This document shows positions 44,643-52,673 of a DNA stretch of 58,934 nucleotides, one piece after another. This DNA comes from Olavius algarvensis Delta 4 endosymbiont. Lineage in GTDB: Bacteria > Desulfobacterota > Desulfobacteria > Desulfobacterales > CAJINA01. The position numbers were made by a program, and so were the translations under genes. How positions within the stretch are numbered: position 1 is the first letter of the stretch; each line of letters starts with the position of its first letter. The notes under the pieces are model-generated. The model was not told the DNA's origin, made no database searches, and saw nothing but the letters and a program-made list of their open reading frames with translations. The DNA lies in assembly GCA_905176665.1 (NCBI GenBank), contig CAJINA010000065.1, forward strand, positions 1 through 58,934, read 5' to 3'.

Positions 44643-45193
44643 GCAGCGTAAAGGTAGATAAAAAACGCAATCGTTTGACCATTACCCTCAAGGCTAGAAA
44701 CCGGGACGAGCTGGCCCGGGTTGTCGAAGCCGTAAAAGCCGCGGCGGTTGAATTGGAACCCGACCTGACCTGTTTAACGGATTTTCGCAATGCTTGGGAC
44801 TTGCTGTTGGAAAACGGCGACCTTCTGAACAAAGCCCAACAGCAACTTTTAAAAGTCGGAATCGGCAAGGCTGTCCGGGTATTGACACCCAGCCAGTTCA
44901 ATACGCCAGCCTACCGGATTCTGGACGGGTTGACGACCGGTTACCCCTATTCTTACGCAACCAGCCTGGCAGAAGGCCGGCAGATACTCGACAACTTCAG
45001 GCGGGAGCTCATCCGGGGAACCCGGTCTGCCCGTGATGGGAAGGCCCTTTTCAAATACATGGACCGCTCGGGCTGGGAGCAGGACACCAGGGCCACCGAT
45101 TTCCAGCGTGTTTTGCGGCGACTCCGCAAGCTGAGAAAAAAGGGGCGCAAGAACGTTATCGTGGTGGACGCGGGTTTCAAACAGCGGGCTTGA
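44639..45193 (+). CDS. Hypothetical protein with SpoIIAA-like N-terminus
   Basis: Predicted 184-residue soluble protein. The first 55 residues (VDKKRNRLTITLKARNRDEL, then VEAVKAAAVELEPDLTCLTD) resemble SpoIIAA-like/STAS-type strands and helices. The rest, including QTGSQFNTPAY-like AQ/STPAY residues, is not recognised; it is basic, with a C-terminal RRLRKLRKKGRKN run that could bind nucleic acid or a phosphate. GTG start inside the RACo-like gene's stop, with GGGAGGAATC just before it, so translation is coupled. It ends the deacylase/activator run and is tail-to-tail with the sigma-54 activator gene. Confidence 0.55.
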   Translation: MSSVKVDKKRNRLTITLKARNRDELARVVEAVKAAAVELEPDLTCLTDFRNAWDLLLENGDLLNKAQQQLLKVGIGKAVRVLTPSQFNTPAYRILDGLTTGYPYSYATSLAEGRQILDNFRRELIRGTRSARDGKALFKYMDRSGWEQDTRATDFQRVLRRLRKLRKKGRKNVIVVDAGFKQRA

Positions 45194-45231
45194 ATCAGGC
45201 TGATACTGAAACACCTTCATTCCCAAGGTGG

Positions 45232-46782
45232 TTAAGCCTTGGTAATGTTTAGCTTGCGCATCCGCGAAGCAAACGTCGACCGATTGATCGCCGCGGCCTT
45301 GGCGGCCCGGGTCACATTGCCGTCGTAGTGCTCCAGCAGGTAGCGCACATACGCTTTTTCAACCTGCTCCCAGGTCCGCTCCCCAAATGCAAGGTACCGG
45401 CCAGGATCCGGCGCTATGGCACCAACAGCGGCCGGCGGGCCACCGGCCCCAGGTGGAGAAACCGGCGCCATTACCCGGCCCAGGTCATAGAAAAAGGGCA
45501 GATCCTGCGGTTCGATGATGTCCGAATCTACCACAACCAAGAGATAGCGGGCGATATTTTCAAGTTCCCGGATGTTACCGTCCCAGGCGTAATCGATCAG
45601 CATACGCATCGCCTCGGGCATGGTCGGCTTGGCCGGCAGCCCCATGCGCAAAGACTCCCGCTTCATGAAATGCCGAAACAAAAGCGGAATGTCCTCCTTC
45701 CGATCTCTGAGGGGGGGCAGCTGCAAGGGCAGCACTGAAAGCCGAAAGAAGAGGTCCTGCCTGAACCCACCCGTGTTCACTGCTTCCTGGATGTTGATAT
45801 TGGTGGCTGATATGATGCGAATATCGACTTTTTTGACCCGGGTCTGTCCCACCGGTTTTATTTCGCTATTCTGGATGACCCGCAGGATCCGGGCCTGGAG
45901 ACTGAGGGGCATATCCCCGATTTCATCCAGAAATACGGTTCCGCCATCGGCAGCTTCAAAAAGTCCGATCTTGTTCTCGATGGCACCGGAAAAGGCGCCT
46001 TTCCGGTGTCCGAAAAGTTCGCTTTCCAACAGGTTTTCCGGAATGGCGCTGCAATTTTGGACCAGGAAGGGTTTATCCCGCCGATTGCTCAACTCATGAA
46101 TACGATTGGCAGCCAGTTCTTTACCGGTGCCGCTCTCGCCGGTAATCAGCACAGGATAATCGGTTACGGCATAAGTACGGATACGCTCAAGCACCTTAAG
46201 AAAGACAGGGCTCTGCCCGAGGACAACCTGTTCACTGCGGATGATGTTCAAAGTCTGCCGCAGGGCATCGGCTTCTTTCAAACTGTTGTTATAATAAATG
46301 GCATTGGCCAGGGAGGTGGATCCGATGTTGACAAGGTCCTGGATGTGGTCAAGATACTCCTGGTCCAAGTTCAGCCTGCTCGTTTCCGGGAAAGTATCGA
46401 TTATCTGCACGGCACCGTATACGGTTTGATCCCTTAGAAACAGAGGTAAGCATAGAATCAGGCTGCCCTTGATGGCCAGCTTCTCTTCGAGTTCACGATA
46501 ATGACGCTTGTCTGCCTTGGGCTCGGCAATCGTCATCTTACCGTGCTCGATCACCCACCCCACGACACTTGGTCGCCCGGCATCGATCTCAACATTTTTA
46601 ACGTTTTCACTTTCCACGCCCACGGCTTCGATGCACAGGATCTTGTCCTCGCGTTTGATCCAGATAGATCCCCGACCGACGCCCTGGAGTTCAAGTAAAG
46701 ACAGCAGGAACTTCCGTTGCAGGACCTTCGGGTCCAGTTCCTCAGAGAGGGATTTAAACAGGCTTATGTCGGAATGTCGCAT
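45232..46782 (-). CDS. GAF-domain sigma-54 activator with GAFSGA loop
   Basis: Predicted 516-residue activator. GAF-like sensor (about 1-165), AAA+ domain (about 185-420) with GESGTGKE, the contact loop GAFSGA in place of GAFTGA, VFLDEIGDMP and the FRQDLFFRLSVLPL region. A Pro/Gly/Ala-rich linker (about 435-465) and a Fis-type helix-turn-helix (NVTRAAKAAAINRSTFASRM) end it. The Thr-to-Ser change is in the loop that touches sigma-54; it is conservative but rare. It lies between the deacylase run (tail-to-tail) and a sigma-54-like promoter facing away, so it may control either. Confidence 0.87.
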   Translation of the reverse strand: MRHSDISLFKSLSEELDPKVLQRKFLLSLLELQGVGRGSIWIKREDKILCIEAVGVESENVKNVEIDAGRPSVVGWVIEHGKMTIAEPKADKRHYRELEEKLAIKGSLILCLPLFLRDQTVYGAVQIIDTFPETSRLNLDQEYLDHIQDLVNIGSTSLANAIYYNNSLKEADALRQTLNIIRSEQVVLGQSPVFLKVLERIRTYAVTDYPVLITGESGTGKELAANRIHELSNRRDKPFLVQNCSAIPENLLESELFGHRKGAFSGAIENKIGLFEAADGGTVFLDEIGDMPLSLQARILRVIQNSEIKPVGQTRVKKVDIRIISATNINIQEAVNTGGFRQDLFFRLSVLPLQLPPLRDRKEDIPLLFRHFMKRESLRMGLPAKPTMPEAMRMLIDYAWDGNIRELENIARYLLVVVDSDIIEPQDLPFFYDLGRVMAPVSPPGAGGPPAAVGAIAPDPGRYLAFGERTWEQVEKAYVRYLLEHYDGNVTRAAKAAAINRSTFASRMRKLNITKA

Positions 46783-46920
46783 GTAAGTATCGATATTTCA
46801 GCATATGTTTTAATGATATTTCACCATACACCCGTCAAATATCAACATCAAGTCTTTTCTGAATTTTTACGAAAATACTATGTTCTATAAATTCAAGTGT
46901 TTAAATTTTTTTGCGTGTTT

Positions 46921-46936
46921 TGGCATGCTAATTGAT
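46921..46936 (+). promoter_or_regulatory. Sigma-54-like promoter
   Basis: TGGCATGCTAATTGAT has GG and TTGA at the -24/-12 spacing (GG-N10-GA; consensus is GC at the second site). It faces away from the neighbouring sigma-54 activator gene and towards the hairpin region and PilZ-like gene. It is preceded by a T-rich run. It was found by eye; one key base differs from consensus. Confidence 0.45.
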
Positions 46937-46948
46937 ATAGCTATGAGT

Positions 46949-47190
46949 ACCCTTAATTCACGGAATATAACCAAATCATTCGCCCGATGACGCATCTGGG
47001 AATTAAGGGTTTGTCGGGAAGGGTGGCCGATTCATCCCACGGCCACCCCTTTCCCGGTGAATTTGACACCTCCGACATAGACCCGGTTTCAATCGCAAGC
47101 CAAACCGCATCTCTTCCGGCGAGTGTTCAGATCAATCGGGAACCCGCACTTACATTAAAGATGAAAATTGCATTGCACCGTTTTCATCTT
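46949..47190 (+). ncRNA. Candidate structured RNA or long leader
   Basis: Three strong stems lie in order: ACCCTTAATTC/GAATTAAGGGT (46949-46959 with 47000-47010), GGGTGGCCG/CGGCCACCC (47021-47029 with 47040-47048, extended by GGGAA/TTTCCC) and AAGATGAAAA/TTTTCATCTT (47158-47167 with 47181-47190). After them GCTACC/GGTAGC and GGTAG/CTACC overlap (about 47198-47227) as alternatives. The 106-codon frame across the region (46987-47307) has no ribosome site. The region begins about 13 bases after the sigma-54-like promoter, as expected for a transcript. Confidence 0.35.
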
Positions 47191-47441
47191 GTAGGCGCTA
47201 CCCGGGTTTTAGGTAGCTTCTACCCACACCACACCGGTGCGACGAATAATGTTGCCAAAGCAGTTTGTGCAACCAATTCGAAGGCCTGCGTGGTTTCACC
47301 TGTTTAGATTAAGAAATATTTGAATTTATAATCTTTTTCACTAATGTAAATTCGAAAATGCCCGATAAATAAAATAGACCGGAGCAGCCACAGGGCTTCC
47401 CGGTCCGGGTGCCACCATAATTATCGAACAGGGGAACCAAG

Positions 47442-47783
47442 ATGGCCTTAATTCAATCAACCCAAAAAACCAGTCCAGACGAACACGCCTGTGAACCTGG
47501 CTATGCGTGTGTCGAGTTTCACATCCAGGACATGGGGGCGGTTTATCAATCAAAAATTTGGGAAGTCCCTTTAAAAGGACTCTTTTTTCTGGTAAAAGAG
47601 GGATCTTCTGTCCTGGCGCACTTGCGCTCCGGTGATGAGATCAAAGCTCGCTACACACCGATGAACCGCAGGAAACCAGGCGACTATATTAAAACGAAGA
47701 TACGCTACATTATCCAGGAACAGACCGGCCGCTTCAAGGGACATTACCTGGTTGGCCTGGCCATGATGGAAGAACCGGGGTAA
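47442..47783 (+). CDS. PilZ-like domain protein
   Basis: Predicted 113-residue small protein. VYQSKIWEVPLKGLFFLVKE and GDEIKARYTP, with FKGHYLVGLAMMEE at the end, follow the strand pattern of PilZ domains of this bacterial group. The canonical RxxxR c-di-GMP contact is not clear, so binding is uncertain. AGGGGAACC precedes the ATG. It may be transcribed from the sigma-54-like promoter 500 bases upstream. A small hairpin ACTGCC/GGCAGT follows the stop. Confidence 0.6.
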   Translation: MALIQSTQKTSPDEHACEPGYACVEFHIQDMGAVYQSKIWEVPLKGLFFLVKEGSSVLAHLRSGDEIKARYTPMNRRKPGDYIKTKIRYIIQEQTGRFKGHYLVGLAMMEEPG

Positions 47784-47832
47784 AAACTGCCCTTATCAGG
47801 CAGTAACAGCCCGAAGTATTACAGTTGTTTCT

Positions 47833-48759
47833 ATGAACAGAACGTTTACATTTTATCTGCTGAGCAATACGCATGCCCCGGTCCGCCAGTTGAGCGTTTC
47901 CCGCAAGTTCTTTTGGACCGTCCTGTTTTTGGTCATCGCCAGCCTAACCCTGGCCGGTGCCGGCCTATATGACTATATCCAGGTTCGCAATGCATATCAG
48001 AATACGCTGGCCATTTCGCGTCAGAATACATCCCAAAGCCAGACCATCGCGACCCAGCGATCCCAGCTTCAAAATTTCGCCCGGGAAATCGACGCCCTTA
48101 AATCGCGGTTAGTGGAGCTGAATACGTTCGAAAAAAAAATCCGGATCATCGCCAACATTGAAAACACCGGCGATAACACCGGCCTGTTCGGCATGGGCGG
48201 GGCGATCCCGGATGATCTGGACCCACGCATCCCGTTGACCGAGAAACACAACTCGCTTATCCGTGAAATGCACCATCAGGCCAACCAACTCAGCGATGCT
48301 TCGGGCAACCAGGCGACCGGCTTTGACTCGCTACTGAAATATCTCGAGACCCAGGTCGACCTGCTGGCTTCTACCCCCTCGATTCGGCCGGCTCGCGGGT
48401 GGGTTACCTCGCGGTTCGCTCACCGCGTCTCCCCTTTTACCGGGCGCCGTGAATTCCACAATGCCCTGGACATTGCCAATCGCATCGGTACGCCGATTAT
48501 TGCCCCGGCCGATGGCAAAGTCTCCTACGCCGGGCGCCGCTGGCTGCTGGGCAAGGTGATCGAGATCAACCACGGCCATGGTTTCGTAAGCCGTTATGCC
48601 CATTGTGAAGGTTTCAAAAAGAAACGGGGCGATAAGGTCAAACGGGGCGATATCATCGCGTTGATGGGTAACACCGGCCGTAGTACCGGCCCACATCTGC
48701 ATTACCAGATAAAGCTCAATGGGGTGCCGGTTAATCCCGAGAAATACATCATCAACTAG
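47833..48759 (+). CDS. M23-family metallopeptidase (LytM domain)
   Basis: Predicted 308-residue membrane-anchored peptidoglycan hydrolase. One membrane segment (about 27-46), a coiled coil (about 55-110) and a C-terminal LytM domain (about 190-308). Zinc ligands are visible: FHNALDIAN (His and Asp) and the closing HLHYQIKLNG; HGFVSRYAHC supplies the third His. All active-site residues are present, unlike regulators such as EnvC that have lost them. It is periplasmic. Its TAG stop is directly followed by the TA-bounded palindromic element copy 7. Confidence 0.88.
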   Translation: MNRTFTFYLLSNTHAPVRQLSVSRKFFWTVLFLVIASLTLAGAGLYDYIQVRNAYQNTLAISRQNTSQSQTIATQRSQLQNFAREIDALKSRLVELNTFEKKIRIIANIENTGDNTGLFGMGGAIPDDLDPRIPLTEKHNSLIREMHHQANQLSDASGNQATGFDSLLKYLETQVDLLASTPSIRPARGWVTSRFAHRVSPFTGRREFHNALDIANRIGTPIIAPADGKVSYAGRRWLLGKVIEINHGHGFVSRYAHCEGFKKKRGDKVKRGDIIALMGNTGRSTGPHLHYQIKLNGVPVNPEKYIIN

Positions 48760-48905
48760 TAGAAGCCGTTTTAAAAACGCCTTTTGACCCGATCTCTGCG
48801 TTGGGCGCAAAGATCAAATCCTCGAAATACACCTTGTATTCCTCCGGTTTGAACTTTACGGCCGCCTTGACCTCGGGCCAAAATCCATGTTTAAAACGGC
48901 TTCTA
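48760..48905 (+). repeat. Dispersed palindromic element, copy 7 (best ends)
   Basis: 146 bp with perfect 16-base terminal inverted repeats TAGAAGCCGTTTTAAA and TTTAAAACGGCTTCTA. TA at each outer edge suggests a TA target as used by IS630/Tc1-type elements. The central hairpin is AATAC/GTATT. It begins directly after the M23 gene stop. It has no coding capacity, as in MITEs. Confidence 0.82.
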
Positions 48906-48953
48906 TGGTTTTTACGCTTCGCTTGAACCCTGCCTGGGGTGCAGCCCCAAAAC

Positions 48954-48988
48954 TTCTACCTTCAACCTTATACCTTCAGTCTTCAGTC
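48954..48988 (+). repeat. Heptad-repeat tract
   Basis: Five consecutive 7-base units: TTCTACC, TTCAACC, TTATACC, TTCAGTC, TTCAGTC. The last unit runs up to the stop codon of the minus-strand SDR gene, so the tract lies directly at its 3' end. Confidence 0.7.
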
Positions 48989-49797
48989 TATCTACCTTTA
49001 AACGCAGTCATGGCCTTCGAGCCGCCGGTTATGTGCAAGATCCAATCGAACAGGCCGGTGGGCAGCAATACTTTCAGCAGGCGCATAACCTGAATCATGA
49101 AAAAGGGCATGATCACGTACGGCCGGTTATGGCGGACAGCTGCCATGACGGCTGCGGCGACTTTCTCGGGCTTTAATACCGGATTGAACAACAACGGCTT
49201 GAAGCCTTTGAACATGCCGGTGTCTATTACGTAGGGGCAGACGCAGGTTACCACTATCCCGGTGTGGCCCTGGCTCTTCAACTCTCGCCGGAGCGCTTCG
49301 GAAAAGCCCACGTCGGCAAACTTGCTGGCGCAATAATCAGAGAGGTTGACCATTCCCAGCATGCCTGAAGAAGATGCCAGGTTCACGATGTTCCCCCGCC
49401 CCCGGGCAACCATGCCGGGCAGAAACTGTCGGGTGAAATAGACGTGGCCCCAGAAATTCACATCCATACTGCGGCGCATGTCCTCAACGGTTAGATCCAC
49501 AAACGGCTTTCCGGTGACGATCCCGGCGTTGTTGATCAGCACGTCCACCCCACCAAACTTTTCCAACACGGCGACAGCCACTTTCGCGACTGCCTCCCGG
49601 GCGGAAATATCGCAATCATAAGCCGCGCATTCGCCCGCAATCCGCTCCACGGCTGCCCTGGTCCCATCCAGGTTTTCAGGATCGATATCCACCAGTATCA
49701 CGCGGGCGCCTTCTACGGCCGCCTCCAGGGCCATCAATCTCCCAATACCACAGCCCGCTCCGGTAATCAGGACAGTCTTGCCGGCCAGGTTTTGCAT
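48988..49797 (-). CDS. Short-chain dehydrogenase/reductase
   Basis: Predicted 269-residue NAD(P)-dependent oxidoreductase. TGAGCGIGRL (about 13-22) is the cofactor loop, VDIDPENLDGT suggests NAD(H), and NNAGIV, NLASSSGMLG (catalytic Ser) and YCASKFADVGFSEALRRE (Tyr and Lys) complete the SDR set. A hydrophobic C-terminal part (PFFMIQVMRLLKVLLPTGLF) suggests membrane association as in retinol/17-beta-type members. GGGAGGAATAC precedes the ATG. The substrate is unknown. The gene stands alone, tail-to-tail with M23. Confidence 0.87.
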   Translation of the reverse strand: MQNLAGKTVLITGAGCGIGRLMALEAAVEGARVILVDIDPENLDGTRAAVERIAGECAAYDCDISAREAVAKVAVAVLEKFGGVDVLINNAGIVTGKPFVDLTVEDMRRSMDVNFWGHVYFTRQFLPGMVARGRGNIVNLASSSGMLGMVNLSDYCASKFADVGFSEALRRELKSQGHTGIVVTCVCPYVIDTGMFKGFKPLLFNPVLKPEKVAAAVMAAVRHNRPYVIMPFFMIQVMRLLKVLLPTGLFDWILHITGGSKAMTAFKGR

Positions 49798-50054
49798 GTA
49801 TTCCTCCCCCCTGATTTTATGTGTATGATCTTTGGGTTATACGGCTTCGTCTTGCATCCGTCAATCGGGGAAAGGCAACCCGCAGGCCGGCTCTTTGCTC
49901 CCCTGGACAAACCAGGGACCAGGCCCAGACGCCTATTGACAAAACCATAAAAAATGAGAATGGTAGCCCAGCACCAATCAAAATGGGCACTACCTGCTGA
50001 GGACCTGTAAAGCCCCCCTTAAAGCGGGATAACTGCAAAGTGAAGGAAAGTCAC

Positions 50055-50672
50055 ATGGGCAAGCCGGAAAAGAAGGAGGAGAAACGCTATAAATTTGAAA
50101 CCCTGGTCATTGCCATCTGCGTCGCCATGGCCTTCGGGTTCATGGTAGGCGCTGCTTTTACCGTTTATAAACTCGATAGCGGTACCACCGTGGCCAGCAT
50201 ACCGCCGGCCTCTTCCGGGGTAGCCGCCAACTTGAATCCCGACAAGATGAGCCGCATCGCCATGCTTAAAAAGGCGGTGGAAAATAATCCAGAAGACGGT
50301 AAGACCTGGGTGGAACTGGGCAATCTCTATTTTGACACAGCTCAGCATACCGAGGCAATTGACGCCTATACCCGCGCCCTTGACATCAATCCGAACAACG
50401 CCAATGTCCTGACCGACCTGGGCGTCATGTATCGGCGGTCCGGCAACTCCGAAAAGGCCGTGGAGATGTTTGACCGGGCCATTGCGGTGGACCCCAAACA
50501 TGAAACCTCCAGGTTCAACAAGGGCATCGTCCTGCTGCACGACCTCAAAGATGAAAAAGGGGCCATCGCCGCCTGGCGGGGCATGCTCGAGATCAATCCC
50601 CTGGCCATGGCGCCCAACGGCCAGACGGTCGATGAATTGATTCGTCAGTTTGAAAGTCGTCAAAAGCAGTAG
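50055..50672 (+). CDS. Membrane-anchored TPR protein
   Basis: Predicted 205-residue protein. One membrane segment (about 18-40, LVIAICVAMAFGFMVGAAFT) anchors a periplasmic TPR domain with three repeats (GKTWVELGNLYFDTAQHTEA, ANVLTDLGVMYRRSGNSEKA, ETSRFNKGIVLLHD). It resembles the NrfG/CcmH-type periplasmic TPR proteins. A GTG at 50040 is in frame, but the ATG at 50055 is preferred because AAGGAAAG precedes it. No cytochrome maturation genes adjoin it, so it may serve another assembly role. Confidence 0.75.
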   Translation: MGKPEKKEEKRYKFETLVIAICVAMAFGFMVGAAFTVYKLDSGTTVASIPPASSGVAANLNPDKMSRIAMLKKAVENNPEDGKTWVELGNLYFDTAQHTEAIDAYTRALDINPNNANVLTDLGVMYRRSGNSEKAVEMFDRAIAVDPKHETSRFNKGIVLLHDLKDEKGAIAAWRGMLEINPLAMAPNGQTVDELIRQFESRQKQ

Positions 50673-50722
50673 ACACTGTGGTCACTGTGTTTGCGTGTGG
50701 TTTAAGCTTCTTTACCAACCAC

Positions 50723-50743
50723 TTCAGCCTTCTACCTTTAACC
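50723..50743 (+). repeat. Short heptad-repeat tract
   Basis: TTCAGCC, TTCTACC and TTTAACC are three adjoining units of the family, 14 bases before the NUDIX start. No other ribosome site is obvious for that gene. Confidence 0.5.
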
Positions 50744-50757
50744 TGAACAACCTGACC

Positions 50758-51306
50758 ATGTCCGCAAGAATCAACCATACAAAAACCCTCTATCGGGGGC
50801 GGGTTTTTACCCTTGAAAAAGAGAATGTCACGCTGGGCAACGGCAACACCGCGGAACTGGACGTGATTCACCATCCCGGGGCGGCGGCCATGGTTCCGCT
50901 TACCGACGACGACCAGGTTATTCTGTTGCGGCAGTACCGCCATGCAATACGGCGGAACATCTGGGAAATCCCGGCCGGCACCCTCGAACCGGGAGAGGAT
51001 CATGAATCCTGCGCCCGGCGTGAGGTAGAAGAAGAGACCGGGTACCGGGCGGCCCACCTGGTCCGGTTGGGACAGATCATCCCGGTTCCGGGATATTCCG
51101 ACGAAACCATCAGCCTCTATCTATGCACCGGCCTGACCCTGACAGGGCAAAACCTTGATCGCGACGAACAGATCACGGTTCAACCCGTCCCCCTTTCTGC
51201 AGCGCTGGCAATGATATCCAGCGGTGAAATCCAGGATGCCAAAACCATTACCGGGCTGTTCATGACCCGGGATCACCTCGACACGGCACGGCATGTACCC
51301 TCTTGA
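50758..51306 (+). CDS. NUDIX hydrolase, ADP-ribose pyrophosphatase-like
   Basis: Predicted 182-residue cytoplasmic NUDIX enzyme. The Nudix box is GTLEPGEDHESCARREVEEE followed by TGY, with all Glu ligands present. The upstream QYRHAIRRNIWEIPAG is the ADP-ribose pyrophosphatase (NudF-like) type. It should split ADP-ribose into AMP and ribose 5-phosphate. The ATG at 50758 is chosen; the frame is open back to 50650 but has no similarity there. Its last 14 bases overlap the trmO start, so these two are coupled. ADP-ribose is linked to NAD use by the sirtuin elsewhere in the window, but that is only a remark. Confidence 0.85.
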   Translation: MSARINHTKTLYRGRVFTLEKENVTLGNGNTAELDVIHHPGAAAMVPLTDDDQVILLRQYRHAIRRNIWEIPAGTLEPGEDHESCARREVEEETGYRAAHLVRLGQIIPVPGYSDETISLYLCTGLTLTGQNLDRDEQITVQPVPLSAALAMISSGEIQDAKTITGLFMTRDHLDTARHVPS

Positions 51307-52000
51307 ACCCATCGGGACGATTACGTCCTGTTTTAAAGAAAAATTCGGTATCCCCCGACAGCCCGGCCTGGCACCGGCTGCCAAAGCCACCCTGGTACTC
51401 AAGGCACCCTACAATCAGCCGGGGGCCCTCAAAGGCCTGGAGGCATTTAGCCACATATGGCTGATCTATATTTTGCATGGCATTGAACAGAGAAAATGGA
51501 AACCGACCGTCAGGCCGCCGCGACTGGGGGGTAACCGACGCACCGGGGTTTTTGCCACCCGGTCCAATTTCCGCCCGAATCCGATAGGCCTGTCAGTGGT
51601 AAAGACAGAAAAGATCATCACCAATGGTGCGGATGTCCGCCTGGAACTCAGCGGGGTGGACCTATTGGACGGTACACCGGTCTTGGATATCAAACCCTAT
51701 CTGCCCTATGCCGACAAAATAGCGGATGCCACCGGCGGGTTTGCATCGGATGCCCCTGAGCAGAGACTGGCAGTAGAATTCACACCGGAGGCCCACACGG
51801 TTGGTGAGCGCCTCGCAGCCGGCCCGCACCCGGACATTCTGGATCTGATTGAGCAAATGTTGATTCTGGATCCCCGACCAGCCTATAGCGGCGACAGTGA
51901 TCCGGGCAGGATGTACGGCTTTCGTATTTACGATGTAGATGTGCACTGGCGCGTGCAAAACGGCAGGGTTGTGGTAGTCGCAATCGAACCGGCAGCCTGA
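51293..52000 (+). CDS. trmO: TrmO-family tRNA N6-methyltransferase (TsaA/UPF0066)
   Basis: Predicted 235-residue enzyme that N6-methylates threonylcarbamoyl-A37 of tRNA-Thr. It has the opening EPIGTITSCFKEKFGIPRQP, AFSHIWLIYILHG, RPPRLGGNRRTGVFATRSNF with RPNPIGLS (the family signature) and a C-terminal extension (LDPRPAYSGDSDPGRMYGF) as in E. coli. Length is normal. It overlaps the NUDIX gene by 14 bases. Confidence 0.9.
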   Translation: MYPLEPIGTITSCFKEKFGIPRQPGLAPAAKATLVLKAPYNQPGALKGLEAFSHIWLIYILHGIEQRKWKPTVRPPRLGGNRRTGVFATRSNFRPNPIGLSVVKTEKIITNGADVRLELSGVDLLDGTPVLDIKPYLPYADKIADATGGFASDAPEQRLAVEFTPEAHTVGERLAAGPHPDILDLIEQMLILDPRPAYSGDSDPGRMYGFRIYDVDVHWRVQNGRVVVVAIEPAA

Positions 52001-52063
52001 AAACAGAGCCCGATCCCGGGATGAAACCGCAGGATCGGGCGAGAATCGGCTAAGGTGGTAGGG

Positions 52064-52345
52064 CTAGTCTGTTCTGTTGGTGACCTCAACCACGTGATAT
52101 CCAAAGTCGGTTTTGACGGGCCCCTGGGGGACGCCGACGTCTGCACTGAACACGACCTTGTCGAATTCCGGAACCATCATGCCCGGTCCGAATTCACCCA
52201 GATCCCCCCCTCGTTGCCCGGAGGGGCACTTGGAGTGCTGCTTGGCCAAATCGCCGAAATCTTCGCCGGCCTTGATTTTTTCAATAAGTGCTGCGTAATC
52301 CGCTTCTTTGTCCACCAGGATGTGTCGAGCCTGTGCTTTTGCCAT
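52064..52345 (-). CDS. ppiC: Parvulin-type peptidyl-prolyl isomerase
   Basis: Predicted 93-residue single-domain parvulin like Ppi[10 protein letters not shown] opens it, then [20 protein letters not shown] and [20 protein letters not shown], closing [11 protein letters not shown]. The His residues and the Cys/Asp-type site residues are in place. There is no signal peptide, so it is cytoplasmic. The frame is open to 52363, but the ATG at 52345 is preferred: GGAAGGAG lies before it and the family begins [10 protein letters not shown]. Palindromic element copy 8 lies just upstream. Confidence 0.9.
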   Translation of the reverse strand: MAKAQARHILVDKEADYAALIEKIKAGEDFGDLAKQHSKCPSGQRGGDLGEFGPGMMVPEFDKVVFSADVGVPQGPVKTDFGYHVVEVTNRTD

Positions 52346-52362
52346 GTTGAAAACTCCTTCCA

Positions 52363-52506
52363 TGGGCTTTGTCTAAAATTGCCTTTTGGCCCAATCTCAG
52401 CGTCGGGCGCTCAGCTGAAATCCTCTAAATACTAAATGTATTCCTGCGGTCTCAACCTCACGGCCGCCGCATCTTGAACTAAAATCCAACTTTAGCCACA
52501 GCCCCC
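52363..52506 (+). repeat. Dispersed palindromic element, copy 8
   Basis: About 144 bp. The ends GGGCTTTGTCTAAAATTG and CAACTTTAGCCACAGCCCC are imperfect inverted repeats different from copies 2 and 7 but still complementary. TTTTGGCCCAATCTCAGCG and CGGCCGCC are family blocks; the central hairpin is AATAC/GTATT. It lies in the divergent gap upstream of ppiC. The rest of the gap has a small GCGCC/GGCGC hairpin near 52527-52543. Confidence 0.7.
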
Positions 52507-52673
52507 AATTAAAGGTATAAAAAAAGCGCCGCTACCTGGCGCCGCGTCAATTTGCTGGGGAAAAGTTAATACACCGAACCGCCAAAATCAATGTCCGTTT
52601 GCTTTTTTGACATTTTTGGCTATGATGCCTCGGTACCCAGCCTGGCCAAATGTTCAAACCAATGGAGGCACAC

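Noticed and set aside
46987..47307. 106-codon open frame after the sigma-54-like promoter
   Set aside because: No ribosome site, no recognisable protein pattern, and it runs through strong hairpins; treated as non-coding.
46949..47440. GEMM (c-di-GMP) riboswitch before the PilZ-like gene
   Set aside because: The conserved GEMM core words could not be found, although the context is tempting.
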